This document shows, piece after piece, positions 32,367-39,633 of a stretch of 39,772 bases of DNA; positions within the stretch are counted from its first letter, which is position 1, and each line of letters opens with the position of its first letter. The notes under the pieces were generated by a model that ran no database searches, was not told the DNA's origin, and worked only from the letters and a program-made list of their open reading frames with translations. The DNA is from JASLQO01 sp002327525 (GTDB lineage: Bacteria; Pseudomonadota; Gammaproteobacteria; Pseudomonadales; Azotimanducaceae), in NCBI GenBank assembly GCA_030744435.1, contig JASLQO010000010.1:1-39772 (forward strand), in the 5' to 3' direction. The position numbers and the translations under genes are program-made.

Positions 32367-32827
32367 GAGGTGGCGGGGTTCGGCGCCGAGGTGACTGTCT
32401 CAGGCGGATGGGACGCCTTCGCGTCCGTTCCCGAGACGTCCTTTTGGCGGGGTTGGAACGGCAGCTGAAAGGCGGTTTTGAAATCGAACCCGTGGGCAAA
32501 ATCCTCTTTGCGGTCGCCCTCGGTCTTGCCGAGTTTTCCGCTTTCGACCAGGTTGAACACCACTTCGCCAATGTCTTCGGTGCAGGTCAATCCCCACGAC
32601 TGTAGAACGGTCAGGGCCATGGGGCCGTACTCCTGGAGGGTGTAGACCCGGATACCTTCGAGCAACTCCTCGGCCGATACATGGCGCATGGTGCCCTGTT
32701 CGGGCTTCTTGTGCATGCGCACGGCAAAGTCCAGCGCCTCCCGGATGAAGTAGTAGGCATCGGAGAGATAGCGCGGATCCTTCGTGCAGATCAGATCAAT
32801 CACGTCGCTGAAGTCCTTCTCATGCAT
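32363..32827 (-). CDS. Minf_1886-like (Planctomycetes/Verrucomicrobia) conserved protein
   Basis: The 154-residue product has the conserved core DVIDLICTKDPRYLSDAYYF, IREALDFAVR, RHVSAEELLEGIRVYTLQEY, GPMALTVLQSWGL and IGEVVFNLVESGKLGKTEGD. This is the pattern of the small protein family known mainly from Planctomycetes and Verrucomicrobia. The function is unknown. The C-terminal 45 residues (KTAFQLPFQP and a Thr/Pro-rich tail) are of low complexity. It is translationally coupled to the DUF456 gene (4-nt overlap). It is the clearest taxonomic marker in the window. Confidence 0.8.
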   Translation of the reverse strand: MHEKDFSDVIDLICTKDPRYLSDAYYFIREALDFAVRMHKKPEQGTMRHVSAEELLEGIRVYTLQEYGPMALTVLQSWGLTCTEDIGEVVFNLVESGKLGKTEGDRKEDFAHGFDFKTAFQLPFQPRQKDVSGTDAKASHPPETVTSAPNPATS

Positions 32828-32846
32828 AGCGCGTCACTATCCTGTC

Positions 32847-33278
32847 TTAGATCTCAAGCGGCAGCCCCGAGCGGATCTGTGCCGCCACGGACTCCATCTC
32901 TTCGGTTGTGTCGTATGCCTTCGCGTTCCAGTTCCAGTGATGCTTGTCGTTCTCGAAACGCGGTATCACGTGGAAGTGGACGTGCGGTACCACCTGGCCC
33001 GCCACAGCGCCATTCGCCTGCGTCACGTTTACACCATCCGCGTCCAGGCCCTTCATCTGGGCACCGGCGATCCGGCGGACCACCAGAATGAGCTGTGAGA
33101 GCAGTTCGTCCGGCACGCTCGTCAGCGGATCAATATGCACCTTGGGAATCACCAGCGTATGCCCCTTGATAATGGGGCCGATGTCCATGAACGCCAACAC
33201 ATCGTCGTCTTCGTAGACGCGTGTGCACGGCAGGGCCCCGGCCACTATCTTGCAGAAAATGCAGTCACTATTACTCAT
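32847..33278 (-). CDS. HIT family nucleotide hydrolase
   Basis: Histidine-triad proteins hydrolyse nucleoside phosphoramidates and related substrates. The 143-residue product begins MSNSDCIFCKIVAGALPC (CxxC half zinc site), contains YEDDDVLAFMDIGPIIKGHT and the catalytic triad HVHFHVIPR. ATG 33278 has GAAGGTG upstream; a longer in-frame extension covers the divergent promoter region and is rejected. It lies upstream of the Minf_1886-like gene with a 19-nt gap, so the three minus-strand genes form one unit. Confidence 0.94.
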   Translation of the reverse strand: MSNSDCIFCKIVAGALPCTRVYEDDDVLAFMDIGPIIKGHTLVIPKVHIDPLTSVPDELLSQLILVVRRIAGAQMKGLDADGVNVTQANGAVAGQVVPHVHFHVIPRFENDKHHWNWNAKAYDTTEEMESVAAQIRSGLPLEI

Positions 33279-33345
33279 TTGGACACCTTCTCGTCTCCCA
33301 ACACCTAAAATCGTACACGGGCGGGCCGAACGTTGCAACAGTCTC

Positions 33346-33374
33346 TTTCCATCGGCCCGGGATTGCCCTATCCT
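33346..33374 (+). promoter_or_regulatory. Leaderless promoter of the 33381 cupin gene
   Basis: TTTCCA (33346-33351), a 17-nt spacer and TATCCT (33369-33374) lie 6 nt before ATG 33381. No Shine-Dalgarno is present. Confidence 0.45.
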
Positions 33375-33380
33375 GTCGGC

Positions 33381-33872
33381 ATGAACGTATCGGCCGAAGA
33401 TTGGATTGAGAAACTGGGACTTCATCCCCATCCGGAGGGCGGCTGGTTCCGGGAGGCCTATCGCAGCCACGAGTTGATTGACCAGGACGCACTGCCGGAG
33501 CGCTTTGATGGCTCCCGCACCTTCTCAACCGCGATCTACTTCCTTCTCATGGCAGGCGAGATCTCGCGGTTGCACATCATTCGTCAGGACGAAGTGTGGC
33601 ACTTCTATGACGGCGATCCGCTGCGCCTGCACAGGATCACGCCGGAAGGCGAGCACACCGAGCACCTGGTCGGTCGCTCCGGTGACGCGCGACCAATCGC
33701 GGTTGCACCAGCAGGCGACTGCTTCGGTGCAGAGGTCGCCGGCAATGGCTACAGCCTTGTGGGTTGCACTGTGGCGCCGGGCTTCGATTATGCCGATTGG
33801 CAAATGCCGTCGCGGGATGAGCTCTACCAGCGTTTCCCGCAGCATGGCGAGTTGATCCAGAGACTCACCTGA
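33381..33872 (+). CDS. Cupin_5 / DUF985 family protein
   Basis: The 163-residue product matches the DUF985 cupin pattern: LGLHPHPEGGWFREAYRS, RTFSTAIYFLLMAGEISRLH, DEVWHFYDGDPLRLH and VGCTVAPGFDYADWQM. It is a single beta-barrel; the precise reaction is unknown, although relatives are annotated as sugar-related or putative epimerase-like proteins. ATG 33381 was chosen because the -10 box lies just upstream and the longer in-frame TTG lacks support. It diverges from the HIT gene. Confidence 0.85.
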   Translation: MNVSAEDWIEKLGLHPHPEGGWFREAYRSHELIDQDALPERFDGSRTFSTAIYFLLMAGEISRLHIIRQDEVWHFYDGDPLRLHRITPEGEHTEHLVGRSGDARPIAVAPAGDCFGAEVAGNGYSLVGCTVAPGFDYADWQMPSRDELYQRFPQHGELIQRLT

Positions 33873-33921
33873 TTCCCGCCACTCTCCTGGAAAGCTGAGT
33901 GAGCATCAGTTGAGTCGTCGT

Positions 33922-34542
33922 CTAAGTGGCCACAAAGGCGTTCAGGAAAGCATCGCGTTTACTGATCAGCTGCAGTCGTTTGACCTGGCACTTCGCCGTC
34001 TGCAGCAGCTCCTCCTGCATGGTGCTGAGCGTCTCGACCAGGATCGACAGATCACCTTCACAGGCCAGGTACATGTTCCGGAAGACGGCATCTGCGATCT
34101 GTACCTGTGGCATGAGTGGATTTACCCCCTCGAAGAAGGCAGAGTACTTCTGCCCCACCTCGCAGTAGTGTATCAGGCTCAGAATGGAGATGTACTGCAG
34201 GGCGCCCTGCATCGTCGTCTTGCGGATGAGCAGAGATCCTTCCCCCTCTTCACGAAAGACTGCGGTGACATGGTCATAGGACATGTACCGGTCGATCTCG
34301 CCGATAAACGGCAGCGTGGTCATGATGGCGTGGCACATCTGCGCCGTCTCGCGCTCGGGGCATATGTCGCAAGGCTGGTAGTCGGCTGCAGCACGGACTT
34401 CTGGTGCCAGGAGCGTAGGATCGTTCAGCATGGCCTGTACCTTCTCTTCGATCAGCGCGCGTGTCAGAACGACACGTTCGCCGTCGGGCATCTCAAGGTA
34501 CAGCCCAGGGTCGTCGTATTGCGCAAGATTCAGTGCCTTCAT
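33922..34542 (-). CDS. Unknown protein with CxxC-x8-C cluster
   Basis: The 206-residue product starts MKALNLAQYDDPGLYLEMPD with a GGAAGG Shine-Dalgarno. Near residue 50 it has YQPCDICPERETAQMCHAIM, a Cys-x2-Cys-x8-Cys-His arrangement that could bind a metal or FeS group. The rest is mostly helical (EEGEGSLLIRKTTMQGALQY, LSILVETLSTMQEELLQTAK) with no membrane segment. I do not recognise the family. It is convergent with the cupin gene at 33381. A longer in-frame start would run through the repeat at 34597-34740 and is rejected. Confidence 0.7.
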   Translation of the reverse strand: MKALNLAQYDDPGLYLEMPDGERVVLTRALIEEKVQAMLNDPTLLAPEVRAAADYQPCDICPERETAQMCHAIMTTLPFIGEIDRYMSYDHVTAVFREEGEGSLLIRKTTMQGALQYISILSLIHYCEVGQKYSAFFEGVNPLMPQVQIADAVFRNMYLACEGDLSILVETLSTMQEELLQTAKCQVKRLQLISKRDAFLNAFVAT

Positions 34543-34596
34543 ATGCTGCCTTCCGCCTGGCTGTCTTGTATCTCGCACGCGTTCGCAAAACCATGT

Positions 34597-34740
34597 GTCA
34601 TCCCGAGCGAAGCTTGCCTGCCCAAGGCATGGTCGAGGGATCTCTGCCCCAACATGGATATGAGATTGCCGCTTCGCTCCAGATGCTGCGCATCTGGCAG
34701 TCCTCCCGTTGATCGTCGCCTCGGCAAGTCCGGAATGACA
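34597..34740. repeat. GTCATCCCGAG palindromic element, copy 2
   Basis: It begins GTCATCCCGAG and ends CCGGAATGACA. The core is identical to copy 1 (17790-17912) for about 50 bp, including ATGAGATTGCCGCTTCGCTC and the hairpin CCAGATGCTGCGCATCTGG. This copy is about 20 bp longer because of an extra stretch near its left end. It lies directly upstream of the 33922 gene and may separate or supply its 5' leader. Confidence 0.85.
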
Positions 34741-35053
34741 GACGCTTACGCATTCTGAAAGCTCATTGGCGAGACAGCACCCCAATGTCTCCTCTCACAC
34801 GGACACAGTAACCGATAGCGCTGTGATCTGCAGCACAAAAACCGCGTTGTTTGCCGGCGGGCGATTGGGGTAGGGTAGCGGTGCCCTGTCGAAACTGGAC
34901 CGTGCTATGTTGCACCGCTTTACACAACAGATGCCTCTCTGGTGCGTAATCACCGCATCGGTATTGGCCCGCCACCGGGGAAGAGGGACGGAGGCCGGCT
35001 TGCCCGCCGAAGCGTGGACGAAGATGGAAGATCGGGAGTCGTAAGGAGGAGAT
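34741..35053. other. Gene-free region upstream of the 35054 cupin
   Basis: About 310 bases contain no convincing gene, RNA or terminator. A TATGTT at about 34906 could be a -10 box but has no good -35. A strong GTAAGGAGG site lies at its right end for the cupin gene. Confidence 0.4.
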
Positions 35054-35407
35054 ATGATCCGCAGAGCAGCAGACAGAGAAAGCGAAGTGCGCGAAGCCAT
35101 GCGTGGGGGCGATGGCAGCGTTGAGATTAAGCATTTCATCACCCGTGAGGAATGGACCGCCAATACGCGGCTGTGTGCAGAGCTCACATTGCCGCCGGGC
35201 GCGAGCATCGGGTCGCACCAGCACCTCAAGGAGGACGAGGTCTACATCATCACCGCCGGCTCCGGCCTCATCGATGACGGTAGCGGGGCAGAACGCGTCT
35301 CTGTGGGTGATGCGATCCTGACCGGCAACGGCGAAACCCACACCATCCGCAATGATGGTGACGTTCCGCTCACATTGATCGCAGTCATCGTCATGTACGG
35401 GGAGTAG
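35054..35407 (+). CDS. Small single-domain cupin
   Basis: The 117-residue product contains cupin motif 1 (GSHQHLKEDEVYIITAGSG; metal ligands His, His, Glu) and motif 2 (NGETHTIRNDGDVPL with a further His). It should bind a metal ion; the substrate is unknown. The ATG has GGAGG at spacing 5. The alcohol dehydrogenase gene begins 2 nt after its stop codon, so the two are one operon and possibly one pathway. Confidence 0.88.
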   Translation: MIRRAADRESEVREAMRGGDGSVEIKHFITREEWTANTRLCAELTLPPGASIGSHQHLKEDEVYIITAGSGLIDDGSGAERVSVGDAILTGNGETHTIRNDGDVPLTLIAVIVMYGE

Positions 35408-35409
35408 CA

Positions 35410-36528
35410 GTGAGCGTTGTACCGTCATCTCTCCTCTTTCCGATGCGAACGTTGTCGGGAGTGGGCAGGGCCACGGAGCTGCTGCCGGAGTGCGCGGCAT
35501 TCGGTGAGCGCGGCATTCTCGTCCACGGCCGCTCCCTGGTCGAGAATGGCGTGAGGGATCGCATACGTGCTGCCTGCCCCGACGGCCTCGAGGTGTGCAC
35601 CTGGCAGCATCCCGGCGGCGAGCCCACCTTGGCGCATGTGGAGTCGCTGCGCGAGGTACTGACCCGTAGCGAAGTCTCATGGGTTGCCTCGGTCGGCGGG
35701 GGCAGTGTTATGGATGTCGCCAAGGCGGCGGCCGGACTCTGCGATGCCCCGCTGCCGACGGCGGCCTACCACGAGGGTGAACCCATCCCACCGTCCAACG
35801 TGGCCTATATCGCGGCGCCCGCGACAGCCGGGACAGGCTCCGAGGCGACGATGGTGTCCGTCCTGACAAATGCCGACACCGGCGTGAAGAAATCAATCCG
35901 GCATCCATCCCATACCGCGCGACTCGTAATCCTTGATCCGGACCTGCTGAAATCCTGTCCACCCGCGTTGGTAGCAGCATCAGGCATGGACGCCTTCACC
36001 CAGGCCGTCGAGTCCTACCTCAGCCGACACGCAACCAGGCTGACAGACGCGCTGGCTCTACAGGCGGTAGAAGACATAGACAGCAGCATCGAAGGCGTCT
36101 TCAGTGACAACGGCGGCGCCACCTCCCGCGAGGCCCTCCTGCGCGGCAGCTACCTTGCCGGCCTCGCTCTCTCCAACGCCCGCCTCGGCCTCGTGCATGG
36201 TCTCGCCCATCCCCTCGGCGCCCGCCTGCACCTGCCCCACGGCCTTGTCTGCGCCGTCTGCCTCCCCCACGTGCTCCGCTACAACCGTGAGGCATGCCCA
36301 GATAAATACGCCCGCCTCGAAACACTCCTGGGCGCCGACGTTGAGGAACGTGTACTAGCCTTGAACCAGTCCATGGGCATCCCGAAATCCTTCGCAGACA
36401 AGACGCTCGCCGGCCGCGATGCCGTCATTGCCGAGACCCTCGCCTCCGGCTCCACCAAAGCCAATCCCCGCGACGTCGATGCCGGCGCCGCAAACGACAT
36501 CCTCGATCGGCTGTTTGGCGCAGACTGA
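35410..36528 (+). CDS. Iron-containing (type III) alcohol dehydrogenase
   Basis: This family reduces aldehydes or oxidises alcohols with NAD(P)H and a divalent metal. The 372-residue product has the nucleotide motif VGGGSVMDVAKAAAG, the TAGTGSEATMVSVL segment and metal-binding motifs: DAFTQAVESYLS, where the usual His of DxxxH is Gln, and VHGLAHPLGARLHLPHGLVC with both expected His. The Gln substitution occurs in a known subset and may change the metal or activity. It starts at GTG 35410. Together with the small cupin upstream it may handle an aldehyde from sugar or diol metabolism, but the substrate is not evident. Confidence 0.9.
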   Translation: MSVVPSSLLFPMRTLSGVGRATELLPECAAFGERGILVHGRSLVENGVRDRIRAACPDGLEVCTWQHPGGEPTLAHVESLREVLTRSEVSWVASVGGGSVMDVAKAAAGLCDAPLPTAAYHEGEPIPPSNVAYIAAPATAGTGSEATMVSVLTNADTGVKKSIRHPSHTARLVILDPDLLKSCPPALVAASGMDAFTQAVESYLSRHATRLTDALALQAVEDIDSSIEGVFSDNGGATSREALLRGSYLAGLALSNARLGLVHGLAHPLGARLHLPHGLVCAVCLPHVLRYNREACPDKYARLETLLGADVEERVLALNQSMGIPKSFADKTLAGRDAVIAETLASGSTKANPRDVDAGAANDILDRLFGAD

Positions 36529-36582
36529 ACGAGCTATTGCCTCGTAGTTGGCTGTGATCGTTTACCGGCGAACAGAATGCCA

Positions 36583-36611
36583 TTGCATGGCTTTTCTCCC
36601 GACGCTATTGT
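36583..36611 (+). promoter_or_regulatory. Promoter of the flavodiiron gene
   Basis: TTGCAT (36583-36588), a 17-nt spacer and TATTGT (36606-36611) lie 61 nt before the start codon. A short dyad CGCTATTGTCGCCATAGCG covers the -10 box, a possible operator. Confidence 0.5.
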
Positions 36612-36671
36612 CGCCATAGCGGACCGGCTGCAAGCGATGCAGGATTTCGATGCGAGAAGAAGGAGACATAG

Positions 36672-37841
36672 ATGAAACCGAGACAGATATGTGACGGCGT
36701 TCAGTGGATGGGAGCGATAGACTGGAATCGCCGCCTCTTCGATTCACTCATCCCCCTGCCTGATGGAACAAGCTACAACGCGTATCTTGTACGCGGATCG
36801 GACAAGACTGCTCTCCTCGATACGGTCGACCCATCAATGGAGAGCGTCCTCATGCGTCAGTTGGAGTGCGTTGAGCACATAGACTACGTCGTCTCACACC
36901 ACGCTGAGCAGGACCATTCAGGAGCGATTCCTGCTGTCCTTGAGAAATACGGCGACGCTCAACTCGTATGCACAAAGAAAGCCAAGCCGATGCTCGTCGA
37001 TCATCTTGACGTCCCGGCTGACCGGATTAAGACCGTTGAGGACGGCGAGGAGATTTCTCTCGGCGGCAAGACACTACGCTTCGTTTATACCCCCTGGGTT
37101 CACTGGCCTGAGACGATGGTCACACACCTTCCCGAGGACCGTATCCTCTTCTCGTGTGACTTCTTCGGCTCCCATCTCGCCACCTCAGATCTCTATGCCG
37201 GCACCGATCCCTATGTTTGCGAGGCGGCGAAGCGGTACTATGCCGAAATCATGATGCCCTTCCGCAAGACGATTCAGAACAATCTGAAGAAGGTACGGGA
37301 ACTGGAATTCGACTTCATCGCACCCAGCCACGGTCCAATTCACGATCACCCCGAGTGCGTTCTGTCGGCCTACGAAGACTGGGTTTCAGACCGGGTATCG
37401 AACCTTGTGGTGCTTCCATACATTTCAATGCATGGGAGTACCGAAACGATGGTCAACTACCTTGTCTCCGCGTTGGCAGAGCTGGGTATCAGGGTTCAGG
37501 CGTTCGAACTGTCGACCACCGACATCGGGAAGCTCGCCATGGCGCTCGTTGATGCAGCGACGATTGTCATCGGCACGCCGACTGTGTTTGCCGGCCCTCA
37601 TCCCAGCGTCTCTTCTGTCACTCAGCTGGCCAACGCGTTACGTCCCAAGTTGAAGCACGCTGCAATCATTGGCTCCTACGCTTGGGGAACCAGGGCCGTG
37701 GAGCAGATTACCGGGCTGATTCCGAACCTGAAAGTGGAGGTCCTTGGCGCGGTGCTCTGCAAGGGCGTTCCGCGAGCTGAAACGCTCTCTGCTCTTGATG
37801 TCCTCGCTGAGACAATCAGAGAAAGGCACACATTGATCTGA
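36672..37841 (+). CDS. fprA: Flavodiiron protein (A-type flavoprotein)
   Basis: Flavodiiron proteins reduce O2 to water or NO to N2O in anaerobes. The 389-residue product has a metallo-beta-lactamase-like domain (residues 1-245) with the diiron ligands HHAEQDH, VHWPETM, SCDFFGSH and PSHGPI, followed by a flavodoxin domain (about 250-389) with the FMN loop SMHGSTETM. There is no rubredoxin extension, so an external electron donor is needed. A GAAGGAG Shine-Dalgarno lies 8 nt upstream. It is a single gene. O2 scavenging would protect the oxygen-sensitive hydrogenase, but the choice of O2 over NO cannot be read from sequence. Confidence 0.95.
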   Translation: MKPRQICDGVQWMGAIDWNRRLFDSLIPLPDGTSYNAYLVRGSDKTALLDTVDPSMESVLMRQLECVEHIDYVVSHHAEQDHSGAIPAVLEKYGDAQLVCTKKAKPMLVDHLDVPADRIKTVEDGEEISLGGKTLRFVYTPWVHWPETMVTHLPEDRILFSCDFFGSHLATSDLYAGTDPYVCEAAKRYYAEIMMPFRKTIQNNLKKVRELEFDFIAPSHGPIHDHPECVLSAYEDWVSDRVSNLVVLPYISMHGSTETMVNYLVSALAELGIRVQAFELSTTDIGKLAMALVDAATIVIGTPTVFAGPHPSVSSVTQLANALRPKLKHAAIIGSYAWGTRAVEQITGLIPNLKVEVLGAVLCKGVPRAETLSALDVLAETIRERHTLI

Positions 37842-37905
37842 GGATCACCGAACCAGGGCCACCGCAGGACCTGTCCCTTCGGCAAGGTGCCACTGTTGTC
37901 GGCCT

Positions 37906-38349
37906 TCAGGGCTGAAGCAGCTCAAAACCTGTTTCAGGATCTGGAAGTCGGGCTGCGGTGGTGTGGGTCAGTTCCTGCACAATGACTTCGAGCACATGCC
38001 AGGTCTTTACGCCGCGACGCACACAGCCGGCCACGGCATCCCCGCCACGGCCACACGCCACGTGCATATGGAGAATCGGGTTCCCTCCCGCATCAGGGAA
38101 GAGCGTTCCCACACCCGCCAGCTCGTGCACGTGCGCCAGCCGGTGCTCCATCGGTACCACCGGCTGTGAGCGGTCCTCCTCCGGTCCCACCACGAGACAG
38201 CTCTGGTCGTCAGCGCCACCCACCGCCAGAACACTGGCCGCGCGAATACCGTGCTCAACGGCAAAGGATTCGACCACCTCGTGCAAGATGTCGCCATCCT
38301 CCAGGCGAAGAATAAACACGCGCCCCTGTTTCGCTTCTGAGTACTTCAT
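37906..38349 (-). CDS. PPC/DUF296 domain protein
   Basis: The 147-residue product contains a PPC (plants and prokaryotes conserved, DUF296) domain: GRVFILRLEDGDILHEVVES, IRAASVLAVGGADDQSCLVV, AGVGTLFPDAGGNPILHMHV and a CGRG segment; the HMH is the putative metal-binding pair. In bacteria the role is unknown; plant relatives carry AT-hooks, but none is present here. ATG 38349 with GGGGGAG upstream was chosen; a much longer in-frame extension overlaps the divergent gene and has an unlikely Arg/Pro-rich composition. Confidence 0.85.
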   Translation of the reverse strand: MKYSEAKQGRVFILRLEDGDILHEVVESFAVEHGIRAASVLAVGGADDQSCLVVGPEEDRSQPVVPMEHRLAHVHELAGVGTLFPDAGGNPILHMHVACGRGGDAVAGCVRRGVKTWHVLEVIVQELTHTTAARLPDPETGFELLQP

Positions 38350-38501
38350 GCCAACTCCCCCGAAAACTCCAGCATACCGAAGAGCATGCTCAACAGGCAA
38401 GGGACGGATTGGCAGAGCGAGGCGATTGCGCCACAGCGCAATGGCCCTGATGGCGCGTGTTTTGGCTGGGGAAGAGGCCGACCGCGTAATATCATACGCG
38501 T

Positions 38502-39473
38502 GTGAAAGTTCCCGGGCAGATAAGAGCGATCTACCGTGAGGCGCCACTGGTGTGCGCGCTCCTGTGCGTGGTGAGTGTGATTCATCTTCAGTGTCGGACA
38601 CTGGATCCACCCGCGTGGGGATTGGCGTACACGGCGCTGTTCCCGTTGTTCTGGCTGGGGTGGGGGGTATGGTGTGTGTCCTGCAGGCACGGGTTGGGAA
38701 GCCGGGCGTGTGTCGGACGGGTTCTGCTGGCATGTGTGGTGCTCCCCCTTGTTGTGCTGGTGTTCCCCGGTATCGGCTTTCTGCGCTCCTTCGACACGTT
38801 GCGGCTGGCTTATGAGGTGGCGTCCTTCGTGTGGTTTGCGGCGATGGCCGTACACTGCCTGCACCACCGCGGAGCGTGGGGGGTTGCGCTCTTCTTTGTT
38901 GCCGGGGCCATCTATGGGGTCGCACTGGAGAACGGCGGCATCCAGATGGGATTCTTCAGCGAGGAGGGGTACCGCATCACCCTGCGTCCTTGGCTGCCGG
39001 GTCCCCTGGTTACGGCCTTGGGGTGGTGTACGGTGTTCTACACGGTGTCGTTCATCACGGAGCGTATCACTACTGCCGATACGCCTGTCTGGTTACGCAC
39101 CGCGTTGGCGGCAGGTATTGCGCTCTGCATCGACCTGCAGGTCGATCCCGCTGCCGCACTGGCAGGTTGGTGGGTGTGGCATCCCTCATTGCCGCTGGCA
39201 CATCACGGCGTGCCGCTGATCAACTACATTGCGTGGGTCTGCGCGATCACGCCCTTCGCCTGGCACTACTTCTCCATGGCATCCGGCGAGTATGATGAGC
39301 GCAAGCGTGCCATCAGAACGCTCATAGGCGTGCCCGTTTACCTTGCCGCCGGATCCGTTCTCGTCATGAGCGCAACATTCGTCCTCTGCGGCCCCAAATC
39401 AGCCGCCATGCGCCTCTTCCTGAACGCCCTCGCACAATTAGATACGCTCTCACTTCTCGGGATAACCGTATGA
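38502..39473 (+). CDS. DUF422 / carotenoid biosynthesis-type membrane protein
   Basis: The 323-residue product has about eight hydrophobic helices. Residues near GVALENGGIQMGFFSEEGY, LPGPLVTALGW and DPAAALAGWWVWHPSLPL through HHGVPLINYIAWVCAITPFA match the DUF422 family, which includes CruF-like carotenoid hydratases. A carotenoid role is therefore possible, but homologues with other roles exist. It starts at GTG 38502; TATCAT lies 6 nt before it, so the message may be leaderless. Its stop overlaps the ATG of a truncated downstream gene (ATGA), suggesting an operon whose next gene was disrupted. Confidence 0.75.
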   Translation: MKVPGQIRAIYREAPLVCALLCVVSVIHLQCRTLDPPAWGLAYTALFPLFWLGWGVWCVSCRHGLGSRACVGRVLLACVVLPLVVLVFPGIGFLRSFDTLRLAYEVASFVWFAAMAVHCLHHRGAWGVALFFVAGAIYGVALENGGIQMGFFSEEGYRITLRPWLPGPLVTALGWCTVFYTVSFITERITTADTPVWLRTALAAGIALCIDLQVDPAAALAGWWVWHPSLPLAHHGVPLINYIAWVCAITPFAWHYFSMASGEYDERKRAIRTLIGVPVYLAAGSVLVMSATFVLCGPKSAAMRLFLNALAQLDTLSLLGITV

Positions 39474-39571
39474 GCAAGCTTAAGAGATTCCTGGTGGCTG
39501 GTGCGATCGCGCTTCCGCCTCCGCCAGAGGCTACGGCGGACAAACTTCTCGCCCAAGCTTGGGGTCGATAG
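39470..39571 (+). pseudogene. Disrupted start of the next operon gene (33 codons)
   Basis: ATGAGCAAG overlaps the DUF422 stop by 4 nt and encodes MSKLKRFLVAGAIAL, a plausible start with a hydrophobic segment. After about 15 codons the frame enters an inverted-repeat element (39509-39620), continues PPPPEATADKLLAQAWGR, and stops. The element probably inserted into the gene, or the gene decayed to the boundary. What it encoded cannot be told. Confidence 0.5.
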
Positions 39572-39620
39572 GAAGAGAGGGTGACCTGTCCTCCGTAGCT
39601 TTAGCGGAGGAGGAAGGCAG
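39509..39620. repeat. Inverted-repeat element with GCGGAGG/CTACGGCGG arms
   Basis: The left arm (about 39509-39543, CGCTTCCGCCTCCGCCAGAG then GCTACGGCGGACAA) and the right arm (about 39586-39620, TGTCCTCCGTAGCTTTAGCG then GAGGAGGAAGG) are imperfect complements of about 31 bp, with about 45 bp between them. It has a miniature inverted-repeat element look: no coding capacity and insertion in the first codons of a gene. Confidence 0.75.
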
Positions 39621-39633
39621 ACTCGAGCCAAGG

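Noticed and set aside
37906..38925. Long form of the DUF296 gene
   Set aside because: The first 190 residues are Arg/Pro/Thr-rich and antisense to the DUF422 gene. The domain starts at ATG 38349 with its own Shine-Dalgarno.
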